DNA of 64,000 nucleotides from Marinomonas transparens (GCF_016463975.1 NZ_JAEMNX010000021.1:1-64000); one strand, 5' to 3'. Numbered from the stretch's first letter, positions 46,089 through 56,668 are shown. Numbers and translations are program-made. Notes: generated by a model from the letters alone, not told the origin.

Positions 46089-46694
46089 CTAACTAAGTGT
46101 ACGGTAACCCGCATAAATCCGGGTTGCCGTTGTTATCCAACAAATCCCTCCAAACACATAAGCTAAAAGCGAAAAGTGCTCAGGTATTAGGCAAATAACC
46201 ACTAAAAACACAATCGTTTCTGTACCTTCTGCTAGTCCCCCCAAAAAATACAAGGACTTTTTACCGTACTCTAAACGTTCTATCTTTCGCTTTTCAGCCA
46301 TAATGGCAAAAGCTAAAAAGCTACTACCTGTGCCCATAAAGGAGAAAATTAAAAAACTCGCTGCTAACGCATTCTGAGTAGAATCAGCTAAGGCAAAGCC
46401 AAAAATCACCGCCGAATAAAAAATAAAATCTAGCGTAATATCTAAATAGCCACCCAAATCCGTCGGTTCTTGAACCCTTGCCACTGCGCCATCTAGACCA
46501 TCCATTAATCGGTTTATGACAATAAAGAAGAGCGCAAAACCATAACTCTGTTGAGCTAAAGCCGGTATGCAAAGCATGCCCAAGACAAAGCCAACAATCG
46601 TCACATGATTGGCCTTCACCCCTCTTTCATCTAGCTGTAAAGCCACTCTATGCAAGGGCTGCTTAAGATGTTTAATAAAGAACCGATCCAACAT
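46089..46694 (-). CDS. CDP-alcohol phosphatidyltransferase family protein
   Basis: About 201 residues and six membrane helices, with the full family motif DGLDGAVAR...G...D...D (GGYLDITLD). Such enzymes swap CMP from CDP-diacylglycerol or similar for an alcohol; which phospholipid step this serves is unclear. Start ATG 46694, with AAAGG upstream, gives the shorter N-terminus MLDRFFIKHLKQPL. Confidence 0.82.
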   Translation of the reverse strand: MLDRFFIKHLKQPLHRVALQLDERGVKANHVTIVGFVLGMLCIPALAQQSYGFALFFIVINRLMDGLDGAVARVQEPTDLGGYLDITLDFIFYSAVIFGFALADSTQNALAASFLIFSFMGTGSSFLAFAIMAEKRKIERLEYGKKSLYFLGGLAEGTETIVFLVVICLIPEHFSLLAYVFGGICWITTATRIYAGYRTLS

Positions 46695-46805
46695 AATGAA
46701 ACCTTTACCTAACAACGAAATGGATAAGCAGACTACTTTCTAACAAGACGAGAAACTAGCAACTTGTTACAATAGCCATCTACAATATTTACCAATAAGG
46801 TCATT

Positions 46806-47567
46806 ATGATACACGCAAAGCAATATGGTTCCTCTGGCCCTAATCTTATTGTTATCCATGGTTTATTTGGTAATGCGGATAACTGGCACTCCATCGCCCA
46901 GACCTTAAGTAAAGACGTTACCGTCTATTGCATAGACCTTCCCAACCATGGCAAATCAGCCCCTATGATAAATGCCACTTACCCTAATATGGCAAATGCC
47001 ATTCTTGAGTGGACAAAACAAGCTGGCATCACTCATTTTTCTCTTTTGGGTCATTCCATGGGTGGAAAGGTAGCCATGCAAATAGCAGCACAAGCGACAG
47101 ATCAGGTTAGCAAACTTATTATTGCAGATATGTCACCTGTTGATTATCAAGCAAGTCACACTAAAATTTTTGAAGGTTTAAAAACCATTGATGAGGCAGA
47201 TATTCAATCTCGCCAACAAGCGGATAGACTATTAAGCGAATACGAACCCAGCGCTCCCATTAGACAGTTTTTACTAAAAAACCTAGAGCGCAATGAACGA
47301 GGTTTTAAACTGGGCATTGCTCGAGAAAACATCGCGAATAGCTATCAAACTATCTTGAAGAAACCCGAAATCAACAAACCAATTAATACGCCGACACTTT
47401 TCATTAAAGGTGAAAACTCTGACTACATCATCGCAGATTATCAGCAAAGCATCATGAGCCTCTTCCCCAATGCCAGCTTCAAAATGATCCCCGATACAGG
47501 CCATTGGCTCCATGCTGAAAAACCCGTACCTTTTACCAGCCTAGTGAGACGTTTTTTAAACAAATAA
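46806..47567 (+). CDS. Alpha/beta-fold esterase (YbfF-like)
   Basis: 253 residues with the oxyanion motif VIHGLFGNADNW, nucleophile elbow GHSMGG, and the His in PDTGHWLHAEKP. The pattern matches YbfF, an acyl-CoA/ester hydrolase of unclear in vivo role. Cytosolic. Starts behind ATAAGGTC. Confidence 0.85.
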   Translation: MIHAKQYGSSGPNLIVIHGLFGNADNWHSIAQTLSKDVTVYCIDLPNHGKSAPMINATYPNMANAILEWTKQAGITHFSLLGHSMGGKVAMQIAAQATDQVSKLIIADMSPVDYQASHTKIFEGLKTIDEADIQSRQQADRLLSEYEPSAPIRQFLLKNLERNERGFKLGIARENIANSYQTILKKPEINKPINTPTLFIKGENSDYIIADYQQSIMSLFPNASFKMIPDTGHWLHAEKPVPFTSLVRRFLNK

Positions 47568-47590
47568 GGCCCCTACCTAAAAGGATACAC

Positions 47591-48463
47591 TCAGCCTTGC
47601 TGTAAGCGAAATTCATCCGCGTAATAGGTTCCCAACATGCGTACATCCTCAGAAAAGAAGCGCAACTCCTCCAATGCTCTCTGCATGGCTGGATCTTGAA
47701 AATGGGCTTCGACATCCACATAGAATTGTGTCGCAGTAAAATGGCCATTCACCATATAGCTTTCTAGTTTCAACATGTTGATACCATTTGTCGCAAAACC
47801 GCCCATTGCTTTATATAACGCCGCTGGAATATTACGCACACGAAACATAAAAGAAGTAATGTAAGTTGTGAACTCGTCATAAATCGGCATTTTTTGTTGC
47901 TGCGAAAAAACCAAAAAACGGGTGGTATTCCCTTCTCTGTCGTTAAAATGAGTTTTAAGAACATGTAAACCATAAAGTTCGGCGGCTAATTCCGATGAGA
48001 TAACCGCCAATCCCGGTTCGTCGACTTCAGCAATGTGTTTTGCCGCACCAGCCGTGTCATACATATCCACACTTTTAGCCCCTAAAGCCTTAATATTTGT
48101 ATCACATTGGGCCAGCGCTTGAGGATGGCTACCGACTCGAGTAACTTGATCTATCGTCATTGAATGTCTTGCTATCAAGCAATGATTTACTGGCTCAAAA
48201 TGCTCTTTCACCACATACAATTGCGTGCGTCTTAACTCCCTATAAATTTCCTCAACTCGACCTGCGGTCGAGTTCTCAACGGGGATCATGGCGTAATAGG
48301 CGTCGCCCCTTTCCACCATCTGTAAAGCATCCACAAAGGTAGCACAGTGAACACTCATCAAATCAGGAAAGGTATGTTTACAAGCAAGGTGAGAATAAGC
48401 TCCAGGTTCGCCCTGGTAAGCAACAACTTGCGTCGCATCAAGAGTAAGGTGACGATCAGACAT
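47591..48463 (-). CDS. pheA: Prephenate dehydratase (stand-alone)
   Basis: Converts prephenate to phenylpyruvate for phenylalanine synthesis. 290 residues: dehydratase domain with YQGEPGAYSHLA and PVENSTAGRV, then an ACT domain for phenylalanine sensing. No chorismate mutase domain. The ACT effector motif reads LESYM in place of the common LESRP, as in a branch I associate with alphaproteobacteria, so feedback may be tuned differently. Confidence 0.92.
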   Translation of the reverse strand: MSDRHLTLDATQVVAYQGEPGAYSHLACKHTFPDLMSVHCATFVDALQMVERGDAYYAMIPVENSTAGRVEEIYRELRRTQLYVVKEHFEPVNHCLIARHSMTIDQVTRVGSHPQALAQCDTNIKALGAKSVDMYDTAGAAKHIAEVDEPGLAVISSELAAELYGLHVLKTHFNDREGNTTRFLVFSQQQKMPIYDEFTTYITSFMFRVRNIPAALYKAMGGFATNGINMLKLESYMVNGHFTATQFYVDVEAHFQDPAMQRALEELRFFSEDVRMLGTYYADEFRLQQG

Positions 48464-48560
48464 AAAATACGTTCTTTCTTAGGTTTTCTGTACAATACCA
48501 AATAGATACTATTTTATACACAAGAATGGCAGCACCCCATCGCTAACGAACAACTTTATT

Positions 48561-48818
48561 ATGATGCAACGTTTTTTTATTTTACTCGTAAGAGGCTATC
48601 AGCTAATTATCAGTCCCTTGTTAGGTAATAACTGTCGATTTTATCCCAGCTGCTCTCAGTACATGATTCAAGCCATTGAACGCTTTGGGGTAATAAAGGG
48701 AGTTTATTTAGGCTTAAAAAGGCTGTCAAAGTGCCACCCTTGGCACGAGGGAGGAATGGATCCGGTTCCCCCTTGCCAATGTAATGAACACCGTTCAGAA
48801 AACGAAAAAACTAAGTAG
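48561..48818 (+). CDS. yidD: Membrane protein insertion efficiency factor YidD
   Basis: 85 residues with the family core [22 protein letters not shown] and [13 protein letters not shown]. YidD normally lies between rnpA and yidC; here it is alone between pheA and a response regulator, so either it was moved or it is a second copy. Start ATG 48561 or 48564. Its last 8 bp overlap the end of the convergent regulator gene. Confidence 0.9.
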   Translation: MMQRFFILLVRGYQLIISPLLGNNCRFYPSCSQYMIQAIERFGVIKGVYLGLKRLSKCHPWHEGGMDPVPPCQCNEHRSENEKTK

Positions 48819-49461
48819 AGGCCATCATTTGCAATTTCAACTCACTTGCTACTAATACTGCCTGTGTACGGTTATTAATCTCAAGTTTGCGAAATATAGC
48901 AGTAATGTGAGCCTTGACCGTTGCCTCAGAAATCGATAATTCATAAGCAATCTGCTTATTCAATAACCCTTCATGTAGATAACACAAAACCTTGTACTGT
49001 TGAGGCGTTAATTCCGCCACTCTATGCTGCATAGACAAGTCCGGTTTAGGGTGATTGGCAATTTCTGTTTTAAGACCTTCTGGCAACCAGATGTCGCCAG
49101 CAAGAATAGCGTTAATGGCTTGCACATAGGTAGCAGGTTCACTGGTTTTTGGAATAAAGCCCAATGCGCCAGCATCTATTACCTTGGCCACCATAACACT
49201 ATCTTCACTGCCTGAAATAACGGCCACAGGCACATCTGGAAAGTCTTTACGTATTCGAATTAAACCATACAAGTCACCACTGCCCGGCATATTTAAATCC
49301 AGTAGTAGCAAATCAAGATCGTTAACGCTCTCTAAAGCTTGCAAAGTCGAATCTAGGTCATAAGCTTCAACTATCACAATACCGTTTATTTCAGACCGTA
49401 GTGCGCCACTTAGCGCACTACGGAATAAGGGATGATCATCTGCAATAACAAGTGAAATCAT
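48811..49461 (-). CDS. LuxR/NarL-type response regulator (CrbR/ErdR-like)
   Basis: 216 residues: receiver domain with the phospho-acceptor Asp in [11 protein letters not shown] (about 55) and a C-terminal LuxR HTH ([20 protein letters not shown]). It is 28 bp downstream of acs on the same strand. Regulators at this location (CrbR in Vibrio, ErdR in Pseudomonas) activate acs during acetate use. The partner sensor kinase is not in the window. Identity rests on family and neighbour. Confidence 0.85.
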   Translation of the reverse strand: MISLVIADDHPLFRSALSGALRSEINGIVIVEAYDLDSTLQALESVNDLDLLLLDLNMPGSGDLYGLIRIRKDFPDVPVAVISGSEDSVMVAKVIDAGALGFIPKTSEPATYVQAINAILAGDIWLPEGLKTEIANHPKPDLSMQHRVAELTPQQYKVLCYLHEGLLNKQIAYELSISEATVKAHITAIFRKLEINNRTQAVLVASELKLQMMAST

Positions 49462-49489
49462 TGCCTATCCTTTAACAAGGTATAAGATG

Positions 49490-51448
49490 TCATACATTTA
49501 AACGGTTCTCGATCAAATCATCAACCACACTTGGATCCGCTAGTGTGCTTGTGTCCCCTAATTGATCATGTTCGTTAGCGGCAATTTTTCTCAAAATGCG
49601 GCGCATTATTTTACCGGAGCGCGTTTTTGGCAGACCTTTACTTGCCCATTGAATTAAGTCGGGTGTGGCAATAGGACCTATTTCTTGACGCACAAACTGC
49701 TTCAAAGATTTGGTCAGTTCTTCATCTGGTGTTACCCCAGCAATCGCACTGACATAAACATAAATCCCCTGCCCTTTAATATCGTGGGGATAACCAACAA
49801 TGGCTGCTTCAGCGACAGAAGGGTGAGCCACCAGCGCACTTTCAATTTCAGCTGTGCCTAAACGGTGGCCAGAAACATTTAATACATCATCCATACGGCC
49901 AGTAATCCAGTAATGACCATCTGCATCCCGTGATGCCCCATCTCCGGTAAAGTACATACCATCAAAGGTGCTAAAATAAGTCTGTTCAAAACGCTCATGA
50001 TCACCATATACAGTACGAGCTTGCCCCGGCCAAGAGTCGGTAATGACCAAGCCACCATCTACCTGTACCCCTTGAGCATCCAGTAACGTCCCTTGTGCAT
50101 CAACCAGTGCTGGCTGCACACCGAATAAAGGCCCAGTACAAGACCCCGGCTTAATATCAGGCTGTACAATTCGTGGCGTCATCATCATGCCACCCGTCTC
50201 GGTTTGCCACCAAGTGTCGACAATCGGGCAAGAAGCATTACCTATTTTATTATAATACCAAGTCCAAGCCTCTGGATTGATTGGCTCTCCTACGCTGCCA
50301 AGTATACGTAATGAGTCACGCTTACTCGAACTGAAAGCTTCCTCACCTTTTGACATCAAAGCGCGAATAGCCGTTGGAGCGGTATACAAGATAGTGACGT
50401 TAAATTTATCCACTACGCGGCCAATTCGACCGGAGTCTGGAAAAGTCGGAACACCCTCAAATAAGATACTCGTCGTACAGTTAGCTAACGGACCATAAAC
50501 CATATAGCTATGACCGGTGATCCAGCCTACATCAGCAGCACACCAGTACACATCATCAGGTTTTAGGTCAAACACCAACTCATGGGTCATAGCGGCATAA
50601 ACTAAATAACCGCCTGTCGTATGAACGACGCCTTTTGGCTTACCAGTAGAGCCAGAAGTATAAAGAATAAAAAGCGGGTCTTCTGCCTTCATTGCTTGCG
50701 CAGGACATTCGGTACTTTCTTGCTTAGCAGCCGATTGCCAATCTAAATCTCGACCGTCAAACCAAGGCACATCTTTTTGTGTATAACGATACACCAAGAC
50801 GGTTTCAACCGTAGGGCAAGCATTATTATCTAATGCCATATCAACATTATGCTTAAGAGGAATCGTATTACCCGCTCGGCGACCTTCATCCGCAGTAATA
50901 ACTAATTTAACACCACAATCGTTAAGACGATCTGCAATAGCATGGGCCGAAAAACCGCCAAAAATCACAGAATGAATGGCACCAATACGAGCACAGGCCA
51001 ACATGCTATAGACGGCTTGAGGAATCATTGGCATATAAATAGCGACTCGATCGCCTTTTTTAATACCTTGACGTTTCAATAGATTAGCCAAACGGCCAAC
51101 TTCATCATGTAATGTTTGATAGGTAATGGCGACCTTTTCAGAGCTCTCTACATCGCCTTCACAGTAATAGGCAACTTTATTAGCAGAGGTTGCTAAATGA
51201 CGGTCAATACAATTGTACGCCACATTAAGTTCACCATCTTCAAACCATTTAATACTGACATCCCCTCGCTGAAAGGAGGTATTTTTAACCTTGGTATAAG
51301 GTGTAAACCAATCTAAACGCAGCCCTTCTTTCCCCCAAAAAGTATCTGGATTTGTAATCGACTCTTGATAGCGTCTTTCAAACTCTTCTTGGCTTACATT
51401 TGCATTTTTTGCTGCCTCATTTGAGGTTGCGCTATATAACGATGTCAT
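49490..51448 (-). CDS. acs: Acetyl-CoA synthetase
   Basis: Activates acetate to acetyl-CoA via acetyl-AMP. 652 residues from ATG 51448 (GGAG upstream), the exact size of the enteric enzyme; the longer frame is unlikely. Motifs: [42 protein letters not shown], and the regulatory acetylation lysine in [12 protein letters not shown] near the C-terminus. Probably cotranscribed with the regulator gene. Confidence 0.96.
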   Translation of the reverse strand: MTSLYSATSNEAAKNANVSQEEFERRYQESITNPDTFWGKEGLRLDWFTPYTKVKNTSFQRGDVSIKWFEDGELNVAYNCIDRHLATSANKVAYYCEGDVESSEKVAITYQTLHDEVGRLANLLKRQGIKKGDRVAIYMPMIPQAVYSMLACARIGAIHSVIFGGFSAHAIADRLNDCGVKLVITADEGRRAGNTIPLKHNVDMALDNNACPTVETVLVYRYTQKDVPWFDGRDLDWQSAAKQESTECPAQAMKAEDPLFILYTSGSTGKPKGVVHTTGGYLVYAAMTHELVFDLKPDDVYWCAADVGWITGHSYMVYGPLANCTTSILFEGVPTFPDSGRIGRVVDKFNVTILYTAPTAIRALMSKGEEAFSSSKRDSLRILGSVGEPINPEAWTWYYNKIGNASCPIVDTWWQTETGGMMMTPRIVQPDIKPGSCTGPLFGVQPALVDAQGTLLDAQGVQVDGGLVITDSWPGQARTVYGDHERFEQTYFSTFDGMYFTGDGASRDADGHYWITGRMDDVLNVSGHRLGTAEIESALVAHPSVAEAAIVGYPHDIKGQGIYVYVSAIAGVTPDEELTKSLKQFVRQEIGPIATPDLIQWASKGLPKTRSGKIMRRILRKIAANEHDQLGDTSTLADPSVVDDLIENRLNV

Positions 51449-51579
51449 AACCCGCTCCATTGTTAAATTTATTATTAGGATACTGAAACAAGAGAACTTA
51501 TTGCTACCTTCCCTCAATTAACTATCAGCGTTTTAAGCTCTTCAATCTATTCCACTTTAGTCTTAAAAAAAGAGAAGAT

Positions 51580-52320
51580 TTAAACCACTCGACCTGCTTT
51601 CACAAAAAAAGGTAATCGAATGTCTCTCTTCTTAGTAGGCTCGGCCCAAACAGCACGAAGAATAGCATCCGCTTCGGATAGAAAGCCATCACCACAATCT
51701 TCTATGCGTAATTGAGAAGCAGACCAAGAGCGAATAAAATCAAGCATTTGGGTCAATGACCATGAGCAAGTTAGTTCAAAAGATGGCACTTCCAAAGGTG
51801 TAAAAGGAAACTTAATGTCTTTATAATCATTCCATAACAATGCATTTTGAGGAGGCCAATAATCCTTCAGATATGGCATGACCTGTTCAGTAATGGCTTT
51901 GTCTTCTAGCTCTCCAACCTCTAACCCGTTATAACCCCAGCAAACAAAAATACCGCCGGGTTTAAGTACTCGACAAACCTCTTGCCAAAATGCTTCTAAA
52001 TCAAACCAGTGAATCGCATGAGCAACACAGATGACATCAAAATAATCATCTGGATACGGCGTATGCTCAGCAGGAGACACCTGATAATGAATTTTACGGT
52101 GAGGTGTTGCTTTTGCTATTTGAGATTCACAAATATCGGAAGCTTCTACTTTTTCAAAATAAGCAGCCAAGTCGACAGAAGCCTGACCCGTTCCACAACC
52201 ACAATCCCACGCGACTCCGGGTGAACTTACCTGTTGGGATAACCAATAGTAAAGCTCAGCCGGATACGTCGGTCGCACCCGTGAATAGATATCTGCAAAT
52301 TTTCCATCAGAAAAACTCAT
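51580..52320 (-). CDS. Class I SAM-dependent methyltransferase
   Basis: 246 residues. Motif I is WDCGCGTGQASVDLA (about 38-52) and the post-motifs VEASDICESQI and PDDYFDVICVAHAIHWF follow the usual order. Resembles small-molecule methyltransferases of the UbiE/trans-aconitate type; the substrate is unknown. Stand-alone minus-strand gene. Confidence 0.82.
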   Translation of the reverse strand: MSFSDGKFADIYSRVRPTYPAELYYWLSQQVSSPGVAWDCGCGTGQASVDLAAYFEKVEASDICESQIAKATPHRKIHYQVSPAEHTPYPDDYFDVICVAHAIHWFDLEAFWQEVCRVLKPGGIFVCWGYNGLEVGELEDKAITEQVMPYLKDYWPPQNALLWNDYKDIKFPFTPLEVPSFELTCSWSLTQMLDFIRSWSASQLRIEDCGDGFLSEADAILRAVWAEPTKKRDIRLPFFVKAGRVV

Positions 52321-52394
52321 CTCACCTCCCTAGATTAAATAATATTACAGCCTTAAGACTGCGCACAGCTCCCTCTGTGTTATCACTATCCATA

Positions 52395-53015
52395 CTAGCT
52401 CGATAACACCCCATATTCATCAAGCACAGTACGTGCTTCAACTATCCCTTTCACTCTATAGGCCTGCATACCCAGCTCATTGGCCGTATCAATATTCAAC
52501 TGATTATCATCAATGAATAGTATCTGTTCAGGAGCAATCTGTAATTGATCTAAAACATGATCATAAATTGCTCTATCAGGTTTCACCAAACCGACCAAGT
52601 GAGAAGCGTAATAACTGTGAAAATGCCCAGCAAGTCCCATCTCATCCATCAAACGCTCCCAATGGGCGGCATTGGTATTCGACAATATCGCCCTGTGATA
52701 CTCGGGTTTAACTGCAGAGACCAGCGCCAGCGCCCCCTCAAAAAGTCCCTTTGGCCAAGCTTTAAAAGAGGCTTTAAAGGCCTCTTTTGATAAATGACTA
52801 CCGACCTCTTTGGGCAAACGCTCAGCAAATTCATCAAAGGAAATCTGCCCCGAATCAAATGCTGCCACGGTAGGAGAACGCAACCACTTACGCCAAACGT
52901 CTGATTCTTCCCCATGGGTATTCAGCATAGTATGCATTTCGGCAATACTCCCTAAATCCACCAAAACATTGCCTAAATCAAACAACACAACCCGGATATC
53001 ATAATCCTGCTTCAT
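52395..53015 (-). CDS. HAD-family phosphatase
   Basis: About 206 residues of HAD subfamily IA. Motif I is VVLFDLGNVLVD, motif II ILSNTN, and motifs III/IV VGLVKPDRAIYD and ILFIDDNQLN. The DLGNV form resembles YihX-type sugar phosphatases, where the second Asp of motif I is replaced by Gly. Start taken at ATG 53015 with GGAGAAG upstream; ATG 53036 is possible. Confidence 0.8.
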   Translation of the reverse strand: MKQDYDIRVVLFDLGNVLVDLGSIAEMHTMLNTHGEESDVWRKWLRSPTVAAFDSGQISFDEFAERLPKEVGSHLSKEAFKASFKAWPKGLFEGALALVSAVKPEYHRAILSNTNAAHWERLMDEMGLAGHFHSYYASHLVGLVKPDRAIYDHVLDQLQIAPEQILFIDDNQLNIDTANELGMQAYRVKGIVEARTVLDEYGVLSS

Positions 53016-53298
53016 CCAATCTTCTCCACCAGCCATAGGCAAAATCTTGCTCACCACAAAAACTTATCCATCAAAATAACACGTCAGTCATTGAATAGCG
53101 CTACCTTTGATAATGAGCAATTTTCTGCCTATAGGTATAAGCTAACCATCAGCAAAAAATAGCCCATTAGAGTAAATTAAAGACAGGAGGAGCATAAAAA
53201 CAAAAAAATACCCTTTTAAATCATTAAGATATGATTATGGCACGAAATTAGCTATAAGATACATTGATCAAAAAACCTAATTAACGGAGAAAAATAAT

Positions 53299-54327
53299 AT
53301 GAAATTGGGATTTGTCACCAAAGCCATTCTTTCTAGCGCAACCGCTGCAGCTATTGCTTTATCAGCAACCAATGTAAGCGCTGCCGATAACCGTAACTAC
53401 ATTCTAGCAACCGCTTCTACTGGTGGTACTTATTACCCCGTTGGTGTTGCGATTGCCACATTAAGCAAAATTAAACTCGAACCTAAATTTGGCCTGTCAT
53501 TATCCGCTATCAGTTCTGCGGGATCCGGTGAAAACATCAAATTACTACGCGAGAACCAAGCTCAATTCGCCATTCTACAAGGCCTATATGGTGCTTGGGC
53601 ATGGAATGGTGAAGGTCCACTTAAGAGCTCTGGGAAACAAACTGAACTACGCTCTATTTCCATGTTATGGCAGAACGTAGAACACTTTGTGCTTAAGTCT
53701 GATCTCGCTAAAACAGGAACCGTTGCTGATTTAAAAGGCTTAGAAGGCAGCGGTAATAAGTTCTCGATTGGTAAAAAGAACTCAGGAACAGAAGGTTCTG
53801 GTCGCCAACTTCTTAATGGCTTAAAGATTACCCCGGATAAATTCAACCTTGCTTACATGGGCTATGGAGCCAGCGCAGATGCGATGCAAAATGGTAATAT
53901 TGATGGCATGAACACACCAGCAGGCGTTCCTGTTAGTGCGGTTACTCGCCTCTATGCTTCCATGGGCGATAAAGTGACCGTTCTGGATTTAACGGATAAG
54001 CAAATGAAAGACGCTAATGGCGGCTACAATTTGTGGACTCGTTATGTGATTCCAGCCAATACCTACCCAGGTCAAACAAAAGCAATCAATACCATCGCTC
54101 AACCTAACTTCCTAGCGGCTCGCGCAGACCTTTCTGATGAAGACGTTTACCAGCTAACAAAATCCATTTATGAGAACCTAGGGTATTTAAGCGCGATTCA
54201 TAAAGCGACAGCAGTGATGTCTATTGAAAAAGCCATTGCTGGCCTTCCAGTACCACTGCACCCAGGTGCTGCTAAATACTATCGTGAGCAAGGCATTGAA
54301 ATCCCAGCTCGCTTAATAGCAAAGTAA
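53299..54327 (+). CDS. TAXI-family TRAP transporter solute-binding protein
   Basis: 342 residues with a Sec signal (about 1-28, ending NVSAADN) and the TAXI hallmark ATASTGGTYYPVGVAIA. These periplasmic proteins feed fused DctQM permeases; some bind glutamate or other carboxylates, but the ligand here is unknown. Good ribosome site (ACGGAGAAAA). A terminator hairpin separates it from the permease gene. Confidence 0.9.
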   Translation: MKLGFVTKAILSSATAAAIALSATNVSAADNRNYILATASTGGTYYPVGVAIATLSKIKLEPKFGLSLSAISSAGSGENIKLLRENQAQFAILQGLYGAWAWNGEGPLKSSGKQTELRSISMLWQNVEHFVLKSDLAKTGTVADLKGLEGSGNKFSIGKKNSGTEGSGRQLLNGLKITPDKFNLAYMGYGASADAMQNGNIDGMNTPAGVPVSAVTRLYASMGDKVTVLDLTDKQMKDANGGYNLWTRYVIPANTYPGQTKAINTIAQPNFLAARADLSDEDVYQLTKSIYENLGYLSAIHKATAVMSIEKAIAGLPVPLHPGAAKYYREQGIEIPARLIAK

Positions 54328-54341
54328 CTAGCTACCGCGCT

Positions 54342-54374
54342 AAAAAGCACCGTACTGATATTACGGTGCTTTTT
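54342..54374 (+). terminator. Terminator between the TAXI binding protein and its permease
   Basis: AAAAAGCACCGTA and TACGGTGCTTTTT pair across CTGATAT, with a T run. Being inside a transporter operon, it probably acts as a partial terminator that keeps the binding protein in excess. Confidence 0.8.
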
Positions 54375-54433
54375 TACTGCTTTCATCTCACACCCCACCG
54401 CCCTATACAGTACAAAAGAAAGGTAGCTGTTCC

Positions 54434-56578
54434 ATGAACGCTTTATCTCACTCACCAACGCCTACAGACAACGAAATCAACCTTGACGACTTCGAAACCA
54501 AACACCGATCCAGCTCTAGGCTCAATCGTTTTGTGTTTGCTATTTCTATTTTCCTAGCCGTCGCGCACATCTATATCAATACCATCGGCACCCTTCCCGA
54601 GCTTTGGGTTTCGGCCTTCCATTTCGCTGGCTTCGGCACCTTATGCGCATTATTAATTCCAGCTAACCCAAAATGGCGAGACAGTAAAGTTGCTTTAATA
54701 TGTGATGCCTTGATTGTCATCGCACTAGTCGGCATGGTGCTTTACATTGTCTTTTTTGAAGATGCGCTCTACGCAAGAGGAGTGACGTTTGATACTGGAG
54801 ATTGGATCGTCTCCTCGATTAGCATTTTACTCGCTCTAGAATTAATTCGCCGCACCAGCGGTTGGTTTATTCCCTTGCTGATTATCGTCGCGCTGACCTA
54901 TGTTGTACTCTGGGGGAAATGGATAGGCGGTGCATTTTCCTTCCCAGGATTAAGTGTTGAGACGCTTTTATATCGTAGCTTCTTTAGTACCGATGGTATG
55001 TTTGGATCTATCTCTAGAATTTCATGGAGCTTCGTCTTCATGTTCATTCTATTTGGCGCATTCTTAGTCAAATCCGGCGCTGGCGATTTTATCATCGCCC
55101 TATCGCGCACTCTCGCTAGCAAGATGATTGGCGGACCAGGCTTTGTTGCTGTACTAGGCTCAGGACTCATGGGTTCTGTCTCCGGTTCCTCCGTTGCTAA
55201 TACCGTTTCTACTGGTGTCATAACCATCCCTTTAATGCGTAAAGCTGGCTTCCCTGCTCGCTTTGCCGCAGGTATTGAAGCCGCCGCCTCAACTGGCGGA
55301 CAACTCATGCCTCCGGTGATGGGCGCTGGTGCATTCATTATGGCGTCTTATACACAAGTATCCTATGTCACCATTATCAGTGTTGCCGCCATTCCTGCTT
55401 TACTATATTTCTTATCTGTCGGGTTCTTCGTACGAGTTGAAGCCAAGCGCAGTAAAGTCATCGCGACAGAAGACAATGGCATATCTATTACTCAAGTATT
55501 AAAAGAAGGCTGGCATCACATTGTCCCCCTTGCGGTATTAGTCACCCTATTAATTCAAGGCTTCACACCAACCTATGCAGCAGGACTAAGCGTGCTCGCG
55601 GTTATAGTGTCCTCTTGGTTATCCAAAGAACACCGTATGGGGCCTACGGCTATTTTGGATGCCATGGCGCAAGGCGCGAAAAACATGTCGACTACTGCTG
55701 TGCTATTAGTAGGTATAGGTTTAGTGGTTAACGTCATCAGCACCACTGGGGTTGGCAATACTTTTTCATTGCTCATTACCGATTGGGCGGGAGGAAGTCT
55801 TTTCTTCACAATACTATTAGTGGCTATCGCCTCTCTCATTTTGGGAATGGGGTTACCTGTTACTGCGTCTTATATCGTACTAGGCACCTTATCGGCTCCA
55901 GCCTTATTCAACCTTATCGCAGAAAGCCAACTACTGGAAATGATGGCTTCGGGAACCTTACCGCAGGCAGCAAGCGCCGTTTTCATGTTGGCTGACCCAT
56001 CCGCTCTCACGGCTTTAGCGCAAGGAATGTCAATGGATCAAGCCGCTGCTCTGCTAGCTCAAATTCCAGGTGACTTTAAAAGCATGCTGATGAATCAAGC
56101 CTTAGGCGCTGAAAGCGTCGCTATGATTCTAGTAACAGCCCATATGATCATTTTTTGGCTATCTCAAGATAGTAACGTCACACCGCCAGTTTGTCTCACT
56201 GCTTTTGCCGCTGCCGCCATTGCTAAGACCCCACCGATGAGGACTGGCGTAACGGCTTGGAAATTGGCAAAAGGCCTCTATATCGTACCGCTTCTAATGG
56301 CCTATACGCCATTGATTGGTGGCGACGCAGAAACGCTACTACGCCTTACTATTTTTGCCATCTTTGGTATGTATGCTTTGGTAGCAGCAATGGAAGGTTA
56401 CCTAGAAGATAAATTGTCAATTCTTCCACGCTTGCTCGTGCTGATTGCCTCAGGAATGATGCTCTGGCCAAAGCTTGACTTGTGGATTCAATTAATTGGA
56501 CTAGCGATCTTCTTAGTCATTTTCGTAATTGGTCATAAGAAATATTCAAACACGGTACAAGCTACTTCTGCGGCTTAA
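54434..56578 (+). CDS. TRAP transporter fused permease (DctQM type)
   Basis: 714 residues and about 16-18 membrane helices: an N-terminal DctQ-like part fused to a DctM-like part with GSVSGSSVANTVSTGVITIP and MPPVMGAGAFIMASY, typical of TAXI systems. Works with the binding protein upstream by ion-coupled uptake. AGAAAGGTAGC precedes the ATG. Confidence 0.9.
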   Translation: MNALSHSPTPTDNEINLDDFETKHRSSSRLNRFVFAISIFLAVAHIYINTIGTLPELWVSAFHFAGFGTLCALLIPANPKWRDSKVALICDALIVIALVGMVLYIVFFEDALYARGVTFDTGDWIVSSISILLALELIRRTSGWFIPLLIIVALTYVVLWGKWIGGAFSFPGLSVETLLYRSFFSTDGMFGSISRISWSFVFMFILFGAFLVKSGAGDFIIALSRTLASKMIGGPGFVAVLGSGLMGSVSGSSVANTVSTGVITIPLMRKAGFPARFAAGIEAAASTGGQLMPPVMGAGAFIMASYTQVSYVTIISVAAIPALLYFLSVGFFVRVEAKRSKVIATEDNGISITQVLKEGWHHIVPLAVLVTLLIQGFTPTYAAGLSVLAVIVSSWLSKEHRMGPTAILDAMAQGAKNMSTTAVLLVGIGLVVNVISTTGVGNTFSLLITDWAGGSLFFTILLVAIASLILGMGLPVTASYIVLGTLSAPALFNLIAESQLLEMMASGTLPQAASAVFMLADPSALTALAQGMSMDQAAALLAQIPGDFKSMLMNQALGAESVAMILVTAHMIIFWLSQDSNVTPPVCLTAFAAAAIAKTPPMRTGVTAWKLAKGLYIVPLLMAYTPLIGGDAETLLRLTIFAIFGMYALVAAMEGYLEDKLSILPRLLVLIASGMMLWPKLDLWIQLIGLAIFLVIFVIGHKKYSNTVQATSAA

Positions 56579-56609
56579 TCTTTAAACAACACAACGCAAA
56601 ATACCGATA

Positions 56610-56645
56610 AAAAAGCCAGACACTTTATTAAGTGTCTGGCTTTTT
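56610..56645. terminator. Bidirectional terminator after the TRAP permease
   Basis: AAAAAGCCAGACACTT and AAGTGTCTGGCTTTTT form a perfect 16-bp stem across TATT. It serves the plus permease gene and the minus VOC gene that ends at 56669. Confidence 0.92.
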
Positions 56646-56668
56646 AGTTTTTAATCTGTTGAGACCTA

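Noticed and set aside
54898..55338. 146-codon frame antisense to the TRAP permease
   Set aside because: A shadow frame; no start context and it opposes a membrane protein with strong motifs.
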